From contig NC_062223.1 of the NCBI RefSeq assembly GCF_902686445.1, forward strand, positions 58,243,998 to 58,307,997: a DNA stretch of 64,000 bases, read 5' to 3'. Positions within the stretch are counted from its first letter, which is position 1. Every line of letters begins with the position of its first letter. Under the pieces are notes generated by a model, which did no database searches, was not told the origin of the DNA, and saw only the letters and a list, made by a program, of their open reading frames with translations. Shown here in pieces: positions 47,031 through 58,274 of this stretch. Position numbers and translations under genes: made by a program. Source of the stretch: Sciurus carolinensis. Taxonomy: Eukaryota; Chordata; Mammalia; Rodentia; Sciuridae.

Positions 47031-49049
47031 AAGTACTATTCAGAGCTAATGATTGTGAAAGAAACAAGAATGGAAATTAGAGTAAGTAATGGTCCAAAGA
47101 AAAGGGGATTCAGGAATATCGACCTGGTATATAAATCTTTGTGGCTAGTAAAGAAATAATACACATGAATGCATTATTCATAATAAAAAAAACACCAAAA
47201 ACATGGGAACAAGCCATGATGATCCTTGCAGACCCATTCATATACTGTACAAAGCCCACATGGCAAGATTGCATCACTAACATTTCTATCTAGGCTGACA
47301 GTTGACAAGTGATCCAGAATAGCAACAACTCATAGCAGGTGAATTGGATGGAATGGAAGAGCACAGAACAGAGGCTAAGAATATCTTCACAGTGGAGCAT
47401 ACTTTGAGCACCTCTGGTTTCTGGTTTGCCCACAGTACTGTACAGGAAATTGCAGGGTTTAATATCCTTACTAACTTTCCTTGGTTACCAGCTTTCACTC
47501 CCATTCTTGTAGGTAGTTTCCTTGTAGATAATAGAAAAGGGTACTCTGGCATCACCCATTCCTATAAAGGCTAACCCTCTTCATCCTGGGTAAATTCTCC
47601 ACCTCTGGGCAAAACAAGGTACAAAATGGAAGGTCAAACAGCAAAAAATGAAATCTGCATGAGAAACCCTTCTTATATTCAAGCCCTGTACTTTTTCTAT
47701 ACTTCCTCAGAGTCATCTCACACAAAACTTTGGTCTGCAAAGCAACTGTCCTAAAAATCAACTGTGAGACAAACACTTATCTCTCTTTTCAAACATTTAT
47801 CTCTTTTCAGCAGCACTCAGACCTTGCCATGACTTATTCCATTCTCGAGGTATTGGTGCACAATTCAGTTCATACAAATCTTGCCCTGGCACTATATGAC
47901 AATTCTTCTACTTACTCAACAAAGGCATTTAAATCCTCACTTGAAATGTGAAAATAAAGCTTTCTTCACCTCATTTTTAAGGATTTTCTAATACCTTTTT
48001 CTATTTTTTAGGTCAATATCTTCACTACTGTTAGACTTGTCATTCATTCATGCATTCATTCATTGAATAAATATGAATACACAGTGTTTAAAGTCATATA
48101 TGGATTATGGGTTTGCTCAAACCAACATAAGGCAGGGAAACTAGTTTTCTGGGAAATCCTGGGTGAAATTCCCTAGGTTGAGGATGCACAGATCATGTTG
48201 GTGATGCAAAATCAAACAGCCTCCTGAAGATGGGCATAACCTACCAAACAGTAAACAACCTGCCACACTGAGAAATAAGACCCCCTCCCACTGAAACCTT
48301 ATCCCTGCCTTTGATGTACTCCCCCTAAATAAGAATTGGGACATTTTCCATTCCTTCAGTTCCAGTTCCTATCAGGGAAGGAAGACAAATCAGGAGCTCT
48401 ATTTTTAAATTTAATTTTTGGCTCCATCTTTATTTCTTACTGATTATTTCAGACTTTTCATTTTCACAGGTGCCTCACACATCCTACTCTGTAAGGGTGC
48501 TGGTCATCCCATCATAAAACAGGATGCTGCACATAGAGCTTGATGCTGAGAATATAAAGAGAATTTCTGTCTTCACTAACTGGCATGTTTAGCCATTTAT
48601 AGCTAATTGTGCTCAGCCATCCTTATACCTGCCCTAGCAACAACCCACATTGCCTTAAAGGTCCTAAACAAGTTCAAGGATGGAATATCTATTACTTATG
48701 GTGTTATCATATCGCCTCTACATCCTTATGAATTCCTACACCTGTGAAAATTTTGAGTGGTGCTTGGGAACTTAACCCAAGGATGTTGATTGGGAATGTT
48801 GGGACCTTAGAATTTCTCATGTAACAGAGCATCTGCTCTGCAATGCAGAGCCAAGGCTTTAGAGTACTCTAGACATGGCTTTGTATACATCCTCCAGGAC
48901 TCCGGGGCCTTTGATTACTACTTGAATGCTTCAAGGCTCTGTATCCTCTTGTAATGGCCAAACACTGCATCCCACATAGAAGTGTGATCCTGAGAATAGT
49001 GACCATACAGCAGGTGCTAATGTCCGGTTTGTGTTTGCAAGAGAAATAT
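47031..49049. repeat. Tandem unit D, region upstream of its MRGPR remnant
   Basis: From about 47600 it aligns with unit A 14930-16080: ATGAGAAACCCTTCTTATATTC with ATGAGAAACTCACCTATTC; TCTGCAAAGCAACTGTCCTA with TCTAAAGCAACTGTGCTA; GATGCTGCACATAGAGCTTG with GATGCTGCACATAGAACTAG. About 440 bp (48083-48523) is an insertion relative to A. No intact gene is present. Confidence 0.65.
48083..48523. mobile_element. Insertion in unit D, possibly an LTR
   Basis: In unit A the site reads ATACACAAGATGCTGCACAT without interruption. In D, about 440 bp separate ATACACAG from ACAGGATGCTGCACAT, so ACAG is a possible 4-bp duplication. The insert has TGTTTAAAG at one side and an LTR-like mix of sequence, but no clear CA end or polyadenylation signal. 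Family unknown. Confidence 0.45.
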
Positions 49050-49268
49050 TAGAGTATTCTGAGCATGAACACATGCATCTCAGCCTGGTAGATGGAACTC
49101 ACACCAACAAATGAAAGAAGAGGGACATTTCTGGAACTTTCTAAAAGAAGTTCCTGATCTCTAGCAGAGTGATCCTCGTCTCTGAACTTCTTGTTCTGGA
49201 AGGCAACACAGCTGTGCTGTGACTCCTGAGCTCTGCACGTGAGGAACACTACTCCATCTACATCCTTA
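49050..49268 (+). pseudogene. MRGPR pseudogene, truncated to its 5' end, unit D
   Basis: Only the N-terminal region, first membrane segment and following loop remain. ATCTCAGCCTGG near 49077 matches the unit B N-terminus (ISAW). TM1 is at about 49182-49222, followed by AACACTACTCCATCTACATCC at 49245-49265. It carries TGA in place of the conserved TM1 Trp (49220-49222) and the same 1-nt deletion after Arg-Asn as unit A. The exon then stops abruptly where the ancient repeat next to unit C begins. Confidence 0.78.
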
Positions 49269-49269
49269 T

Positions 49270-49510
49270 TCCATGTGTACACATTCTAATCCCATCTTCT
49301 TATAAGAACACTTTTGTCCTATAAAAGCTCTACCCTAATAAATATTTCTTAACTTCATTTGCTCTGAAAGGAATCTATCTCAACATACAGTCATATTCTG
49401 AAGTAATGAGGAATTATAGCCTCCACATATGAGTATTGTAGATCTTCCACAAGTAAATATGGAAAGGACATAATTCAACCTATAACATCTTCCTTATTGA
49501 AAAATTTCTG
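49270..49510. repeat. Tail of the ancient repeat at the D/C junction
   Basis: CATCTTCTTATAAGAACAC, ..CATACAGTCATATTCTGAAG and ..CATAATTCAACCTATAACAT are the tail landmarks of the family seen at 45690-46095 and 26310-26500. It forms the joint between the truncated receptor of D and the start of C. Confidence 0.55.
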
Positions 49511-50764
49511 ATATAACTCACTTGAGAAATTTTCTGAATGTTTAGTTAACTTATTTATGAGATAGCTGTTTTACTACAACAAAATTCCTGATACAGCCTA
49601 CTCACAAGGTCAAGTTCTGGACCAGGATCCATGGTGAATGACAGGACTGCTTACAGAAGAAGGATTATATTTCCATCCAGGAAGTAGAAAGTTTATTGAA
49701 TGAGGCCAGTCACCTCCTTCATAACTGTCACACACAAACTTTATGACTAGCTGAGAACCAAATTTGCAGAATCCATGATAAGGACCTAAGACTTCCCACC
49801 AAGTCCCATATTTTAAAGATTCCACAGAATATCCCAATACTGCCAACCTAGAGATCAATCAAAATCACATGAATGCTTGGGTGGGGGACACAATGAAACA
49901 ATATCCAAACCACAGAATTTCACCAATGACCCCCAAAGTTCACATCCATCTTAGCTCCTAATACAAATTATATTCTTTAAAAACAGACATAGCCTAGCAT
50001 AGCTACAGCATGAAGAGCAAAAATTGAAGCCATGTAAGAAAAGATTTCAAATGTTGAGTGCCTACATTGCATGAAAATAAATAAAAAATTTCATGAAGTG
50101 CAGAGATGACAAAAAATATATGTGCTCAACATTTCATATTTAATAATGGAAGTGAGTAAATTAACTTCTTCATACTGACAAGTTAATTTGTTCTTCAGAA
50201 GTAAAAATGAGAAAATAAAAACTGGTAGATGTAGGAATTTATGAGTTCAGTAGAATAGAATTCCCAGAGATTTTGATTTTGTTTACATTTCTCTGTAATC
50301 TGGAACACAAATATAGAAGTAAATGCATTACTATGAGGTAAATGACTAAAAAAAAATATGAATCCAGGGTGTGATAAGACTTGAGAAACCCAATGATATA
50401 CTTCATTACTTAGTAATAAAACTCCATTATGAAAATTCACATTGCTTATGTTAGTACCTAGGATCATAGTTGGCCATTAAAACAAAGTACAGAAATAACT
50501 TATAAAAAGGTGCACCAAAATAAAAAAGATTGAAGAGACTGATTTGTGAGTGGAAGTAGGACAGAACCCAGAAACATCTACATGAAGGCTGAAGATTAAA
50601 TTGACACTAATCATAAAAGGAAAGTTTGAGAAGCTGAGAATACTGAGGAACACTATACAGATTGGAAAAAGCAATGCAACATGTGAATCTCAACCTAGGT
50701 CCTTTTGCTAGAAAGAGCATTCTTGATGAAACTTGAATGGGAGTTTTGAGAGAAGGTATGCAAG

Positions 50765-50781
50765 AATACTTTGTACTATTT
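50765..50781 (+). repeat. Target-site duplication, left copy
   Basis: AATACTTTGTACTATTT; the same 17 bp are at 52017-52033. Unit A has a single version (CTACTATGTACTATTT) at about 4514-4530. Confidence 0.95.
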
Positions 50782-52016
50782 TGCAGCCCCACCAGCAATG
50801 TATGAGTGGATTTTTTTCCCCACATCCTCGCCAACACCTATTGTTGCCTGTATTCTTAAAAATCACCATTCTAATTGGGGTGAGATGGAATCTTAGGGTG
50901 GTTTTGATTTGCATTTCTCTTATTACTAGAGATATTGAACATTTTTCCATATGTTTGTTGATTGCTTGTAGATCTTCTTCTGTGAAGTGTCTGTTCATTT
51001 CCTTAGCCCATTTGTTGATTGGGTTATTTGTATTCTTGGTGTAGAGTTTTTTGAGTTCTTTATATATTCTGGAAATTCGTGCTCTATCTGAAGTATGAGT
51101 GGCAAAGGTTTTCTCGCACTCTGTAGGCTCTCTCTTCACAGTGCTGATAGTTTCCTTTGCTGAGCGAAAGCTATTTAGTTTGAATGTATCCCTGTTATTG
51201 ATTCTTACTTTTATTTCTTGTGCTATGGGAGTCCTGTTAAGGAAGTCTGATCCTAAGCCAACATGTTAAAAATTTGGACCTACTTTTTCTTCTATAAGAT
51301 GCAGGGTCTCTGGTCTGATTCCAAGGTCCTTGATCCATTTTGAGTTGAGTTTTGTGCAGGGTGAGAGAAAGGGGTTTAGTTTCTGCCACTCTGGAAAGCA
51401 GTGTGGGGATTCCTTAGAAAACGTGGAATGGAACCACCATTTGACTCAGCTATCCCACTCCTTGGCCTATACCCAAAGGACTTAAAATCAGCATACTACA
51501 ATGATGCAGCCACATCAATGTTCATAGCTGCTCAATTCACAATAGCCATATTATGGAACAGACCTAGATGCCCTTCAGTTGATGAATGGATAAAGAATCT
51601 GTGATATATATATATATATATATATACAATGGAATATTACTCAGTCATGAAGAATAATAAAATTATGGCATTTGCAGACAAATGGATGAAATTGGAGAAT
51701 ATCATGCTAAGTGAGATAAGCCAATCTCAACAAACCAAAGGACGAATGATCTCGATGGTAAGTGGATGATGATACATGATGGGGGGTGGGAAGTAGACAA
51801 GAATGGAGGAAGGAGGGACTGTATGGAGGGAAAAGAGGGGTGGGAGGGGTGGGGGGGAAGGAAAAAATAACAGAATGAATCAAACATCATTACCCTATGT
51901 AAATGTATGATTACACAAATGATATGCAACTATTTTATGTACAGAGAAACAAGATGTACCCCATTTGTTTACAATAAATAAGTAATTAATTAATTAATTT
52001 AAAAAGAAGCAAAAAA
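50782..52016 (+). mobile_element. 5'-inverted L1 (twin priming) with 17-bp target-site duplication
   Basis: The part 50782-51383 is L1 ORF2 in antisense, running from the GGGGCTGCAA point back to the [10 protein letters not shown] region. The part 51384-52016 is the L1 3' end in sense, starting at GCCACTCTGGAAAGC, about 9 bp beyond the internal priming point. It includes the ORF2 end (open frame 51401-51604), the G-rich 3' UTR and an A-rich tail. Flanking duplications are perfect. The (TA)n in the ORF2 end is extended (51605-51626). Unit A has the empty site. Confidence 0.93.
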
Positions 52017-52033
52017 AATACTTTGTACTATTT
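52017..52033 (+). repeat. Target-site duplication, right copy
   Basis: AATACTTTGTACTATTT, directly after the L1 A-rich tail; identical to 50765-50781. Confidence 0.95.
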
Positions 52034-52689
52034 AAACTTTTCTGTAAATTTGAAACTTTGTCAAAATTAAAGGAAAGCAATATGCCTACATTTTCATTTT
52101 TGAAGAAGAAACACGAAGTTTTCTTGAGGAAGATCCCCCAAATACAACATAAATGTATAAATAGTGATTCCTAGAGTCCTTTCCAAAAGAGACCTACTGC
52201 CAATAATTAATCACAGTGTTCATATTTGAGTAAAAGAAAACATCTATATCTATTGAGGGATATACATTATAGTCACAGCTGACCCAATCCTCCATCATTG
52301 CCTCATGTGGCAAATGATAACCAAGTAATAGACTCCTGGGCCATTAATGTCTGACATTATAGGCCAACCCTGGTCACCTCTTCACTTCTAACATACAGCA
52401 TTGGAATGGCAGACTGACTTAGCAGTTAACAAAACCCTCTTATTAGTATTGGTGTAAAGGACTCTAATATGAAAGATCAGGTGGATACCCCTGAAATTCT
52501 ACCACCTTCTATTCAAAAAAAATAGATGTAAATAATATTACATTCCAGGGAAATGGTAGAAATTGGTTATGTCAAACATATAACAGATGGGTGTGGGTTA
52601 TCCTGATGGGATGACCATATTTTTACCAGTAATACAGTAACAGGACACGTCAGATGGTAGATAACTGATATCTATCAACCAGTAGCATT

Positions 52690-53200
52690 AATTACAGCTA
52701 CTGAGCCAGATTTGATGTCATTACTAGAACACAAAAATATGGACTAGGAATATAGCACTACTTTTGACCCAACAAATGTATTCTTTTCAATATCCATTAG
52801 TAATGAGAAGCAGAAGCACTATCTTCAGGTGGGTTAGGAAATAGTATACAATACTTACATACTCTCTGTCAGACAATGTCCTGAATGTAGAAATACTGTA
52901 TTTCTCCATTATTTTGATGACATCATAGTAATTTGAAATGATACAACTGGCAACTGCTCTGGATATCCAGAGAATGATAATTACAAAGAATCAAGGTCCT
53001 GACCACATTTGAAGTTCTTAGGAGTTTGATAGTTTAAGGTTTGTTGGGACATCCCCTTCAAAGAAAAAGATACTTCCACATCCACCTATCAATAAAGGAG
53101 TTGAAGAAACCCCAACCTTTAAAACTATCAGGTTATTTTAAATAGGTACATTATAATTATACATAATAGTTGGATTCATTGCTACATATTTGTACATGAA
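52690..53200 (+). pseudogene. Decayed retroviral pol remnant, unit C copy
   Basis: This is the counterpart of 5230-5700. The conserved DDI part of the RT catalytic motif is still seen (TTTTGATGACATCATAG, about 52912-52928), but the residues before it have changed and the frame is interrupted before and after. It is non-functional and predates the A/C duplication. Confidence 0.5.
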
Positions 53201-53392
53201 CACCACAAAATTTGATCCAGGGGAATTAAATTGACAAACCTCTTTGATTTTGGAGGTAGCACATTGCAAGCAGGGATCTCCCTGTGTTTGATCACCCTAA
53301 GGCTGGTACAGTGAGATCATGGATGGAGCAGCCATAGTACCAGAGGTGAAAGATAGGTATGGGCCTTGCAGCACCGTCTCACTCTCTCTTAA

Positions 53393-53961
53393 GGTTTGTA
53401 TATGAGGTGTCCTCTAAAAGCTTCTGTTTACCTAGAAACATGCAGATGAAATGATTAGATTCTGAGAGCTGGAACACAATCAGTGGATTAATTCATTTGA
53501 TGGATTAATAATTTGAATGAACTGAGAAGCAACTATAAGCAAGTAAGGCATGCCTGGAAGAAGTAGGTCTTTACTGGTGGAGGGCTTTGGATTTCTTTTA
53601 TTTTACTCTTTTTCTCATCTCCCTGCCCTCATCTCCCCTACTCTTCTCTCCTCTCCTCCTTTTCTCTGCTCTTCTCTTCTCTTTTTCATCTCTCTCTCTC
53701 TTTCTCTCTCTCTCCTTTTACTTCTCTGTCCCCTTCAACACTCCCTTCCCCTACTTCTTCTACCTGGCACTCATGAGCTGGGGAACGTTCCTCTGACATG
53801 CCCTTCCACTATACTGCTATGCCTTACCTTAGACCAAGAGCAATGGAATCAGTCAACCAGGACCTGAACCTATGAAAATATGAACCCAAATAAAACTTTT
53901 CTCCTCTAAGTTATTATTGTTAGTTACTTTGGTTACAGTGAGAAAAGCTGACTAAAATGTT
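53393..53961 (+). repeat. Old LTR (MaLR-like), fuller copy, with a TC-rich tract
   Basis: It starts near TATGAGGTGTCCTCTAAAAG and ends AGAAAAGCTGACTAAAATG, with AATAAAACTTTTCTCCTC near 53888. A TC-rich tract (53620-53735) lies inside. Unit A retains only the last part (6565-6735). Family assignment is by general resemblance. Confidence 0.5.
53620..53735. repeat. TC-rich simple repeat
   Basis: Almost pure pyrimidine with (TC)n runs such as TCTCTCTCTCTCTTTCTCTC. It gives rise to the leucine/serine-rich open frames at 53550-53867, which are not genes. Confidence 0.9.
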
Positions 53962-56780
53962 CATTAGTTGATCTGCCTCATGTATGCTGCTGAATGTCTA
54001 ACCAGTCAATAATGAAACCCTATATTGTTGCCCCATGATGGTATTACCACCTAAGAAGACCAACCAGCACATATTGACAGTTGGTAATAGTTTGAATGTT
54101 GCATCCACAAAATGACAGCATTTCATCCTGACCAGGGTTGACATGTACTTCAGGTGTGACTATTTCCCTTTTCTTCCCACCATGCCTCCAACAGTACCAT
54201 TATCCAAGGACTCACAGAATCAGGGACAGGAGCAAGGTGACACAAGTGAGATACTTAGCCTATAATAGGAAATGTCATCTTAAAGATTGTTTCCAATGCC
54301 CCTTCTCTACTTGCTCTAATACCATCTCTGCACAGAGAATCTCCTTCACCAACTTTATTCATACAGCATTGAGTGGGGTCAAGCAAAACTCTCAATGGCC
54401 AGAGAGGAAAGCAGTGGGTGCATGGAATCCACTGATCATATCTAGTATCCCTAGGTAGTTATAGTGGTGAAGAGCCCTCTTCTAGATAAAATCGAGGCAT
54501 TATGGATCCTTAAACCAAGAGTTACTATCGGTGGAGAATGAACCTTGAAGGGAAAAACATTTAAGCCCATAAAGAAAAGATGGAATAAGGAATGGGCCCG
54601 CTAACCATCACTCTCAGAGACTGTTCAGGGAATTGGACCTTCCACACAAGCAACAAGAGGCTATGAGTATCTCTAGGTTCTGTTTCCCAAAAGACCATGT
54701 TCTCACCAGTATCCAAAACAGGAGTCTCCCTGATCTTGACAGGGTCACTGTTCCTGACCTCAGTGTGTTCTCCATGCCAACAGAACATCAAAGAAAGGAC
54801 TCAGCATGATTCCAGGTACAATTGACCCTTATCACCATGAGGATGTGGGGTTGCTGCCACATAAGGAAGCAAGGAAGAATGTGCTGGCCACAAGTGTCTC
54901 TTCTTACTCACATGCCAACTTTAATGGCAAATGGGCAAAATTTAGTACCCATGACCAAGTAAAGACATCACCAATAGAACTTCTTCAGTCCTTCAGGTAT
55001 GAGGGTTTAGTCATTGTATCACATATGCCACCTAGACAGACAGAAACTAGAAGAGTGTAGGAAATCAGGAATGGGTGGTAGACAAGAGTTAGTATGTATC
55101 ACTTGCAGCCATGGGATTAGTTATTCAAGTGGGGCTAAAACTCTTCCCACACCCCTATCTAGTAAATTTCTCCACAAGTTGTGACCAGCATGAATCCTGG
55201 AGAAACTGTGACAAGATAGGGTGAATCTGGAGATACTGTGACAAGACAGGATGAACTCCAGATGAGAAGTAAGTGGGTCTTGGTGGTGCCAGCGTGGACA
55301 ACAGCAGACACTGTTGGTGCCAGCTGGGTACCCTTACCTCAGGTGTCAACTGAATTCCTCTTAATAGTTCACAAGGGACACTCCACCAATGAATTACTTT
55401 AGGGAGATTGGACCTGCTTCACAGCGTACATACCTCAGTTCAGGCTGTCTGGAGTCAAGGACCAAGCACTGTGTGTGGTTCAAAAGAGCCCAGCTCCCTG
55501 ACTCAAGGAGAGACAAACTCCCTGGTGATCTATACTCCAGATACCTCTGCTAGATTATGCTGAGGCTAGACTTTGAAGAAACCTTATTCTTTTTCAGAAC
55601 ATCTCTTTCCCTATAATCCTTCCTTTTGCCATTCAAACTTCTACCAAGAGTGTTTCTTAAAAAATCACATGCACTACAGTCCCCATGTCAGATTCTCCTT
55701 CTGGGAAACCAGGCTGAAATTATAGAAGGGATCTCAATTTTAATATGAAAAAAAGTTTAGTGAAGCTTAAGTTGAAGGAAAGCAATTTGAGAGTCAATCT
55801 CTAGACCAATGACTTCCAGATCTCACTGTGCCAGAAATCATAGGATAGACTTCTTAAAGGCCATGTCCTAGGTCCTACCGTAGACATTCTTAACAAAACT
55901 CCACGATTTTGACTTTGAGATCTCAGTTTTTTAATGTTTACTTTCTGTAAACATCAATGGCTTGGAAGTCACTGGTTCAGAAAACACTCTGGTACTAAAT
56001 AATTTATGCATTCCTTTGTATGGACTGCGTTGTGTATACTAAAATTTTGATGTCCCACCCTACTTTACAAGCCTGTGATTCAGTTAATTAATACAAGTCA
56101 AAAACAAAACTTCAAAAATGTTTGTGACATCAAACACATCTTTGGATGGTTATAAATTAAATGTGATATTAGTAAGGTGGCATCTGAATTTTGGCAAAAA
56201 ACAATTCCAGGAGAATTTAGTTGTTTACATTTTCTTAAATAGTATTATTTATTAATAGTTTGGCATATTACTGTATCAGTTGGTATATATAGGATTATGC
56301 TGAGAAAATCAGTACCATCAACATCTCAATGACTGAACACAGTGGAAGTTTACTTTCTGTTCATGAAAAGATAACAGCATGTGTAGATTTCTCTCCAGGA
56401 CTTCCCCCCAAGTCTGCATGCATCAGTGCATGCACTTCCATCCTGAGGCCCTCACATCTCAACATCATTGCTAGGGGGAATCCCACTGAAAATTAAGTTC
56501 TCTGACCCTGAGGTATCACTGAACATTGCCATTGATCACATAGATCACAAATCAAAATGCAGAGTTAGACCTATAATCTAATAATAAGAGCAAGAGCCAA
56601 GGCAGGTAGTTGTGCTCTTTGATCAGAAGATGTTAAGAAGATGATATTGGGAGACTATCCATGTCAATGTCAGTTACTAAAAAAATTGGTGAAGATGTGA
56701 GAAAGTAGAAAAAAGAAAAAACTATATATGGCACCAGTATTATTGATTTTAATTTATACCTTTGAATGTTTGATGATATA

Positions 56781-57270
56781 ACTGCAGGGACACTCTAAAC
56801 TCTATAGGATAGAAACTGTAATACCTCAGAACCACAATGCTAGAGGAAAAGATACATGAAAAACAAGAAAACACAAAACAAGAAAGCAACCCAAACAAAC
56901 TCAGATGCTACAATAATAGAATCCATTGTCAGCACAATAGAAGAAATGTCAGAGAAGGAATTCAGGATGTGCATAGTTCAAATGATCTGCAAAGTAAAGG
57001 ATGATATAAGAGAGCAAATGAAGGTAGCAAAAAATCACTTTGATAAAGAGGTAGAAATTCTGAAGAAAAAAAAAATCAAAGAGAAATTCTGCAAATGAAG
57101 GAAACAATAAACCAAATAAAAAACATAATAGAAAGCATCAAAATAGACTAGATAACCCAGAAGACACAAACTCAGATAATGAGGACAAAATATATAATCT
57201 TGAAAACAAAGTTGACCACACAATGAACATGGTAAAAAACCATCAACAGAACCTCAAGAATTATGGTATA
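56781..57270 (+). mobile_element. Older L1 of unit C, 5' portion (interrupted by copy 3)
   Basis: This is the counterpart of 9996-10530 in unit A. The ORF1 start-like ATG is at 56856. The frame 56856-57098 covers the N-terminal coiled-coil region, with a 10-A run (57066-57075). It breaks off at 57270, where copy 3 inserted, and resumes at 63398. Confidence 0.85.
57256..57270 (+). repeat. Target-site duplication of L1 copy 3, left
   Basis: AAGAATTATGGTATA; the same 15 bp are at 63398-63412. Confidence 0.95.
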
Positions 57271-58274
57271 GCCATTTTGAGAAAACAGACAGACCCTTTA
57301 GGACCCCTGGCGGGAATGACTGAGCCTTGTCTCCAGGATCCCTCAGCCCAACCGATCACTCCCTGTCTCCAGTGCCCTCATATCAACTGACTGCTCCCTG
57401 CCACCAGGACCCCCAGAACAACTGAGTGCATCCTATCAAGGGGACCCCAGACTGATGATTGCACCTGGCCTCCAGGATCCTGCAACCACACCAAACACAC
57501 CTGACCTCCAGGACCCTGCCTGACCAACCGCACCCACCTCAGGACCTCCAGTCGACCGCATCCACACCCCGAGCTGCAGCTCCCCATATGCCAACACATT
57601 TGGAAGCCAGAGCAGCCATCTTGGATAATCCTGAAAGCCGTAGCTCCCATCTTTAGATGGAGAAAATCCGATCCTGAGACACCTGCTGGAGACTTCAAGT
57701 ACTGAAGAGGTACTTGTCAGGTACCTCTCATGCATCAGGCTACTGAAGACAGGGAGGTTTGAATATATGACTGTTATAGTGTAGATATTCTTTCTTCTAC
57801 TTATTGAACAATTTTAAGTTTTTATTTTGTTACTTTTTTTTGGCTCTCTTTTCCATTTCTTTACCTGTTCCCTCAGAGTATCTTTCTCCCTTTTTGCATG
57901 CTAACATTCAATTCCTTTGATTACACTCTCACACTTTCTATTATCTAGAACGTCTGTATATTCTATTCCTATCCCATTAACAGCTACATTCTACATCCCT
58001 CTGCATCCTCTTTGTCCTCCATTAGGAACTGAATACCTTATTGAAAATCTTTTTGTTATATGAAAATAATATTTGAACTCACTCAGTTTATTATGACAAT
58101 TTTCTTAATGTCCTCATAGGGGCTATTTGACCTAGCATTGCATAGTGTCTGAATTGGGCACTGCTAATATTGATCTCTCCTCAAAGAAAAGGTTTTGGAA
58201 ACCTATAGGGCCACTATAAGACTATAGGGGGAATCTACAATACTCCAGATCTGCACTGCTAGAGGGAAAGATAC
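57271..58274 (+). promoter_or_regulatory. L1 copy 3 5' UTR (internal promoter region)
   Basis: The element begins exactly at the GCCATTTTGAGA block that lies 340 bp inside the longer leader of copy 2. This suggests either a second start site or a slight 5' truncation. The degenerate ~35-bp array (57300-57565) is followed by a T-rich half. Promoter role inferred from the L1 family. Confidence 0.6.

Larger units (their letters stand above)
49511..56780. repeat. Tandem unit C, upstream part (partner of 3232-9943)
   Basis: It aligns collinearly with unit A, with four notable differences. C lacks L1 copy 1, has the twin-primed L1 at 50782-52016, keeps a longer LTR (53393-53961) and lacks about 370 bp just before the old L1. 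There are no intact genes. The open frames 54561-54791 (-) and 54806-55060 (+) have partly matching but broken counterparts in A. Confidence 0.8.

Noticed and set aside
53550..53867. Leucine/serine-rich frame that looks like a signal or membrane protein
   Set aside because: It is the translation of a TC-rich simple repeat inside an old LTR and is not conserved in unit A.
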